NCBI GenBank assembly: GCA_000969725.1 | Contig: JXSR01S008863.1 | Source: Ophiothrix spiculata | Lineage: Eukaryota > Echinodermata > Ophiuroidea > Amphilepidida > Ophiotrichidae | Length of the DNA: 24,014 nt | Reading direction: 5' to 3' (one strand) | Part shown: positions 18,709-24,014 of the stretch, one piece after another | Layout: every line of letters begins with the position of its first letter | How positions within the stretch are numbered: position 1 is the first letter of the stretch | The notes under the pieces: generated by a model | Databases searched by the model: none | What the model saw: only the letters and a program-made list of their open reading frames with translations | What the model was told of the DNA's origin: nothing | Position numbers and translations under genes: made by a program

Positions 18709-19772
18709 ATATGCTTTAAATCTCCACTTTGAAATGTATATGCATGATATGGACCTTAAACATATCGAAACACAATGTTTCTTCTTGACATGCAAGTTTT
18801 GAATATTGATCTGTTTTTGCATAAACTCTCTACACATTATATATATATTTGTTGTATTTTTTATTGGGATTTGCTATACATCATGAAATATGTCAAATTT
18901 AAATATGTTATAATTTCAAAGCTTTCGTCTTTTTGCATGGCTTGTCGAAACAGGCATAATACTACTGTTTGTATGTGATAAAAAGCTCTTACATGGCGAC
19001 AGTCTTAAAAAAACGCAGTTTGGATAATTTGACATTGTTCAGATATTACTAGATTGTAAGACAGATACTTACGCAGAAATTGAAAATGGGATATCAGACC
19101 TTTAAGCTAGAAGCAGCAACAACGACATAAAAGAGCACATGCAAAAAGCAACTTTTACCACTATACGTTACAGTCAAGCGATGTTAACAAATATATAGTT
19201 GCTAACATAAAAAATTCGTTCTTATCATTTGTAAAACAAGAATACGTATCCATGTAATTCGAACTACAAAAAATGAGGCGTTTTGATTAAAAGCTGTTAA
19301 AATATTAACCGTTTCTTAAAATATTCTTACCACCATTTTTAATGTTGACACATGTAAATGTAATCAATAGTCAAGGCTGATGTATAATATATAGACTCTA
19401 CTCTTCATATGTGCCAAAATAAACTATATAAGTGTGTCATGTTAAGTGGATAAAATATTGTGAACATGCAATACCCGTCACGATATTCACGAAGACCAGT
19501 AGCCTTAAATGAAAAGGAAGCATGCATAAAAAAGTTCAGAGAAGATTAAATCAATTATCTTGACATAAAAGTATTATTGATATTCATGCAAATTGATGCG
19601 TTGACACCTGTGATTGCACTTGCATTATTTATCATTCAATTTGTCAAAATGTATTGCTGAATAATTCACTGACAGATATATCTACAAGATAACAATTCTG
19701 CTCTACAAATTATTCAGTGATTTAATCTTTAATTTTCAATTTTCTATAGATTGGTATAAAGGTATATATTTT

Positions 19773-20275
19773 GAATTGAAACAATAGAGGGTTAGCACGT
19801 GACGTCACATCGTACTCACAACACCATTTTCCTGGACCTGCAAACGAAAAGTCCTGTCATATCATGATCTTTTTAGCAGTATCACGATACCAGATCACGA
19901 CTAATGATGCCAAGAATATACAAAACATTTATTTAGTTTAATCTTCAAGTCATGATTTGAAGTCAATCACAAGTTACAGCCGATTTTGATATCTTACATC
20001 ACAAACTACTCCGTGTCCCACCAACATGGCGGCGAAAACGGTGTGCGTATCGCGTCGTGCAAACCCTCTATTTTAATTGAACTTTTTTTTATTAGTGTGT
20101 AGATCATTTTTGAACAATGTCTGAATTTGCAATAGTTCAACTTATCATAGAAGTACATATTAGCTCATATTTTGTCAACTAGCAAAGGTTGTTTGATTAA
20201 TGAGTTAAATATATTACTGTTATATAAAATTGCACTGAAGTAATTGATATAAATAATCAAACGATTCAAATAAAA
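19773..20275 (+). repeat. Repeat C', copy 2, interrupted by a TA element
   Basis: GAATTGAAACAA before the inserted element and TTTTAATTGAAC after it reconstitute the sequence at 17317. The match continues through TAGTGTGTAGATCATT and AATCAAACGATTCA. Directly downstream it joins the second partial copy of repeat B. Confidence 0.8.
19787..20068. mobile_element. 282-bp MITE with TA target duplication
   Basis: Flanking TA at 19785-19786 and 20069-20070. The left end GAGGGTTAGCACG matches the reverse complement of the right end, GAGGGTTTGCACG, at 12 of 13 positions. The related repeat C copy at 17317-17512 lacks it, so it is an insertion. Interior features include CACGTGACGTCAC near the left end (overlapping E-box and CRE-like words) and AACATGGCGGC near the right. 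There is no coding frame; a transposase must come from elsewhere. TA duplication fits Tc1/mariner-like enzymes, but the family is not certain. Confidence 0.8.
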
Positions 20276-20761
20276 TAAATAGTTAAGGCTAATGTATAAT
20301 ATATAGACTCTACTCTTCATGTGTACCAAAAATAAACTATATAAGTGTTTCATGTTAAGTGGGTAAAATATTGTGAACATGAAATACCCCGTCACGATAT
20401 TCTCGAAGACCAGTAGCCTTACATGAAAAGGAAGCATTCATAAAAAAGTTCAGAGAAGAATAAATCAATTATCTTGACATAATAGTATTATTAATATTCA
20501 TGCAAATTGATGCGTTGATACCTGTGATTGCACTTGAATTATTTATCATTCAATTTGTCAAAATGTATTGCTGAATACTTCAGATATATCTACAAGATAG
20601 CAATTCTTCTCTACACATTTTTCGATGATTTAATTTTAAATGTTTAAATTTCGATTTTCTATTGATTGGTATAAAAGTGTAAATTTCAAGTGTTGAGTTT
20701 TCTAGATCTATTGGTTGTTATACACGTATCAATTTTAAGTTGACTTTATACCGCCAACAAC

Positions 20762-21184
20762 ATGTACTCAACTCATGTCCTACCTCTGTTGAGCAAGGCC
20801 ACATGGCGTCATAACACCATTCTGTATCATATTACATGTTTAAGATCTTTTCAAACTAAATTTGAGACTAACATCGCCAAAGCCCATGATCGCAAACAAT
20901 CTAAATATAACCATCTCATTAAGGTTCTTAACGACTTGGGCTACACATGCCAGTTGTTCTGCATTGAGGTTGGTAGCAGGGGATTGTTCTCACCGGACAA
21001 TGAAGACCGTCTCAAGTCCATCTTCCAGGCAACCACAAGACAGGTGAGACCCCTGAAGAAGGAACTCAGCCAGCTCATTTATATTTTGTTGTATTTTTGT
21101 TTACCCTGCGTGTGTTTGGATAAAACCAAACCGTGTCCTGGGTTTTCTGTACATTCTTTGTCACTTTTGCAAATAAAAGAATGA
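20762..21184 (+). pseudogene. Truncated retrotransposon ORF, C-terminal region
   Basis: A 140-codon frame fills an insertion in repeat B'. Recognisable protein content is TWRHNTILYHIT near residues 14-25, then FETNIAKAHDRKQSKYNHLI near 34-53, then IEVGSRGLF near 68-76. The pattern 'E.N...A..RK..KY..L..', followed about 20 residues later by 'IEVG.RG', is familiar from the segment after the reverse transcriptase domain in invertebrate non-LTR retrotransposon proteins. The part normally lying between the WRH motif and the FETN motif seems missing, which suggests an internal deletion. No reverse transcriptase motif is present. From about residue 100 (VRPLKKELSQ onward) the sequence loses protein character and may be 3' untranslated. 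It is judged a dead 5'-truncated copy; confidence is moderate because family placement is from motif memory. Confidence 0.5.
21172..21177 (+). promoter_or_regulatory. Polyadenylation signal AATAAA
   Basis: Located just before the stop codon of the retrotransposon frame and about 20 bases before the AT-rich tail, where a retrotransposon transcript would end. Such hexamers are common in AT-rich DNA; position is the only support. Confidence 0.35.
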
Positions 21185-22744
21185 TTAAATAATAATTATT
21201 TTTCAGCGCGCTTATTCTTCGCTTTGTTTTATTTCTCTCTACATGAAGGAAAAGACGCTCAGGTTGTATTTCTGAAATATTTTTTCGATTGATTGTTAAA
21301 AATCTAATTAAAAAGAAATCGTTTCATCTTGTCGAACTCAAGCAATAACCAAGTGCAGTGTCATGTTTTATTTCGCAAATAAAATTTGCAAACTTGGAAA
21401 TAATAAAGGTTGATTGGCAGATCCTATTTAGTTTAAATCAAATTATGTGTTGAAATCTTTCCCACAAAAGTGTGAAATTAGCTGGAATGCGCATGTGCAA
21501 AGTTTTTAAGTAGTTACCTTTTGTTTTAAAGTTCTAACAAAGGGTGTTTCACTTATGACTTATGAAGATAAGGTATAAAATCGAGGTCGTTGCAGTGCTC
21601 AAACTATGTTTAAAGAGTATTTTGAAGAACACATTGTAGTCATTCATCAACACTCTCCCTGCTAAGATGATTTGACAAAACAAGTAACTGTTCTCTTTGA
21701 CTTAAATCCCGAATGAATTAACCTGCAAATTGGATTTCGTGCGTAGGCTACAAATGCTCTATCAACCATTGTCACAACCGTTTATTACCAAAGGGAAAAT
21801 GTTGCCTGATTTGAATAATTATAGTCTCTATAATACGTACATGCGCGCATATAAATGCGCTCATTAAGATCTGAATCGTGTGTGTTGTAAGAAAGTAGTT
21901 GTTAAGTTTTATAGTACCAAATGCATTGGAATAAACCAAAAATGCATTGGAATAAACACTTTTTAAGTAACTATATAACATAATAAAATATATGTCATGT
22001 TAAGCATGGCATCTTTTGCTCGAAAACATGGTGTATGCCAAACACCAAAAACAGATCTGGTTCCAAAACAGACTTAACAGACATTCATAATAAATAACCT
22101 GTGCTAATTTTTTGTCACAATATGTCAAGAAAAAGAAAATAGCAAGGTACTATTTTAACCTACTTTCTCCTAAGAGAAAACATGTGATTGTGTTTATTGC
22201 TAACGTAAGTTAATACTCTGGAGCATTAATGTCTGGTCAGACAACTGCAACCGCATCTTGAAGACATACTCTCTCCGCATTATCAACCGGTAATACGGGG
22301 ATATTGAAGACCGTATGATATTTTTAATCCGACTTTAAAATGATTGGCTAGATTATAAGGCTACTGTTTTTCGAAAAGAAAATCACTGTAAATATTTCGC
22401 TTACTTATACATGGCACTCCTTCACGATTTTTGGCATACACTATACAATTAATCTATAGTCAACAGCCCAGACAAGTGACCCTACTTTTGAAATGTTAAA
22501 AAGGTAAAACTGTTAACACCAAAATGATTTATGATGAAAACTAGATTTCACCTGTGTTGTGTTCAAATTTGACAAGCCAGTACATTTTACAATTAAAATC
22601 CAGACTTCCAATGTTTTTATGAGAAAATTATCGTTAGAAGCGCATTAACGTATAATTTAAATTCAATTTTGTTAAGTTCAGTTGTTTTACTGATGATTTT
22701 TTTTTGATTATGCATCTGCCGCTTACAAGATTTAAATTGAGGGA

Positions 22745-24014
22745 TAGTGTAGGCGCAAAATGTAATGAATTAAAGTCCCGTGAGCATTTCATGATGAAAG
22801 TAGGCCACCTTCATAGTACCTTCAGGAGATCTCGAAGAACAGAACAAATGATGTTGCCAAAAATGTAGTCGCGTAGGGGGCATTTCCTGCTCTCTTTTTC
22901 AAAATGGCCCCCAAAGTACCAAAAATGTTCAGAAAGTGCTATTTTTACAATGAAGTTTCAATGAAAATGTACTAGACGAGACGTCAAGATGTCTATATTG
23001 AACCGGAAATAACTAGGATATGAAGATGTCGCCGTATTCACATATCAATTTCAAAATGGCCGCCAAAATAGCATATTTCTATAAAACTTAAACAAAACAG
23101 TCTTTATATGCCTAATATGATAAACAATCAGCAGAAAGGAACTTTGAGGGTTACAGCAAGATCATTATATACTACCTCCACCGAGTAAAGTCGATAATAA
23201 GGTTTAGAATAACCGCCTTAGTACATTTCCCCCAAATAATGCCTATACTACAACAATAGTAAACACAGTAAATATTAAAGAGAATGAATTTACAAATGAA
23301 TTTGAGGGTTCACAGAGTCGTTCACCATTGAAATATGTGGGTAACATGTTTCAAATTTAAAATGGCGTCCAGCATGAGGTCTAAAATGGCTGTCAATTAC
23401 TGGTTTTAACTCATTAAATGACAAGAAAACATTATTAAAACATTCAATATTCAAAATATTCGATAGAAAATCATTTTCAGGGTTGTGCCACATTTCTGTA
23501 TCTCAAATTATGTTGTGTTACCATCCGAAATGTCAACCAAAATGAAGCAAAAATATTATTTTTACTCGAAAATCGATTAGAATGACTTTAAAAATATTAA
23601 ATATTCAAATTAACCCATTGAAAATAAATCTAAGGATTACAAAAGGATAATTTCATTCCTATTAATGTTGTAAACAAGTTGTAAATCCGAAACAGCGCTC
23701 AAAATTATATCTATAGCAGCCACCAAACTTCTATTTCCCCCTAAAAAGTGAAGTTAGAGCGACTCTAAATACACTATTAAATACATCAAACATTCCAAAT
23801 AAATAAAACAGCATGGCTGTAAATCTAAAAATCTCTCCACAAATCATATTATAATATGCTTTTAATTCAGATGACGTTCTTAAAAATGCAATTGAAAGAC
23901 TATAAACAGCATAAGCAAGTTGATATCTGTCAAATAGTCAATGGAATATGGTTCCATACAATACAAAAGATACCTTTGTAAACAAATATAACCATTTGCA
24001 TGTTTAACATCCCA
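22745..24014. repeat. Terminal stretch with recurrent 'aaaatggc' motifs, no gene
   Basis: TTTCAAAATGGCCCCCAAAG (22900), TTTCAAAATGGCCGCCAAAA (23050), TTTAAAATGGCGTCCAGC (23357) and TCTAAAATGGCTGTCAA (23381) recur with irregular spacing in otherwise AT-rich DNA. They look like parts of a diverged interspersed repeat, but unit borders are unclear. Frames are short; the minus frame 23290-23493 covers two of these motifs and has no recognised domain. Confidence 0.4.

Larger units (their letters stand above)
20762..21211 (+). mobile_element. 5'-truncated non-LTR retrotransposon insertion in B'
   Basis: Copy 1 of repeat B reads straight through AACAACACATTATTCTTCGC (about 4128-4147). Copy 2 diverges after AACAACA and resumes at TTATTCTTCGC (21212), so about 450 bp were inserted. 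The insert contains a truncated frame, an AATAAA polyadenylation signal at 21172-21177 and an AT-rich tail (GATTAAATAATAATTATT). This order of features is expected for a 5'-truncated LINE insertion. A clear target-site duplication was not found. Confidence 0.55.
18842..22744 (+). repeat. Interspersed repeat B', copy 2 (mosaic)
   Basis: Blocks homologous to repeat B are 18842-19130, 19293-19772, 20278-20761, 21212-21990 and 21991-22744. The second and third blocks both match about 3661-4062 of copy 1, so part of the unit is present twice here. The intervening material is repeat C with a TA element (19773-20275) and a retrotransposon piece (20762-21211). Junctions at 21990 preserve the empty site of the 951-bp transposon found in copy 1. 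Small copy-specific indels occur near 22240-22270 and 22372-22395. Confidence 0.85.

Noticed and set aside
20165-20437. 90-codon minus-strand frame, hydrophobic
   Set aside because: It crosses the junction of repeat C' and the second repeat B block; it is AT-rich composition, not a membrane protein gene.

Overview
This is an AT-rich window of eukaryotic nuclear DNA. It has no operons, no Shine-Dalgarno-like spacing and no long coding frames. It does carry target-site-duplicated inverted-repeat elements, non-LTR retrotransposon fragments, diverged tandem repeats, poly-C tracts and one 50-base assembly gap (11394-11443). The dense short inverted-repeat elements (TA and TTAA target sites) and the 'aaaatggc' type repeats suggest a marine invertebrate, most likely a mollusc; that assignment is inference. 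I found no convincing intact host protein gene, tRNA, rRNA or CRISPR array. The longest open frames are about 140 codons, and the one with real protein-like content (20762-21184) is a piece of a retrotransposon.

Layout. The left third holds two interspersed units, repeat A (597-2045) and repeat B (2842-6565). Both recur in the same order and orientation on the right as A' (14671-15994) and B' (18842-22744). Each copy has been interrupted by different insertions, so one copy often shows the 'empty site' for an insertion in the other. Resolved this way are a foldback TA element in A (1350-1495), a 951-bp TA transposon with 29-bp inverted ends in B (4886-5836), a 282-bp TA element in B' (19787-20068), and a 5'-truncated retrotransposon piece in B' (about 20762-21211). 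A' also keeps a 65-bp inverted arm that A has lost. B' contains a second partial copy of part of B (20278-20761), joined to a smaller repeat C that also occurs alone at 17317-17512.

The middle (6566-14670) is mostly featureless AT-rich DNA. It contains a six-unit diverged tandem repeat (9835-10262), a perfect 14-bp hairpin (10381-10411), a minus-strand retrotransposon coding fragment (10600-10764), and a piggyBac-like non-autonomous element with CCCTAG ends and TTAA duplications (11011-11702). That element contains the assembly gap. Then come a poly-purine/poly-C low-complexity block (12472-12623) and two adjacent tandem repeats (periods near 190 and 144 bp, 13664-14483).

The right part adds a CpG-rich hairpin at 17971-18060, a doubtful 139-codon frame at 18289-18708, and a terminal region (22745-24014) with recurrent 'aaaatggc' motifs. 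Functionally the window reads as intergenic or intronic DNA built by transposition and duplication. The only regulatory-looking signal is an RFX-type X-box followed by CCAAT boxes inside repeat A; the X-box and two of the boxes are kept in both copies.
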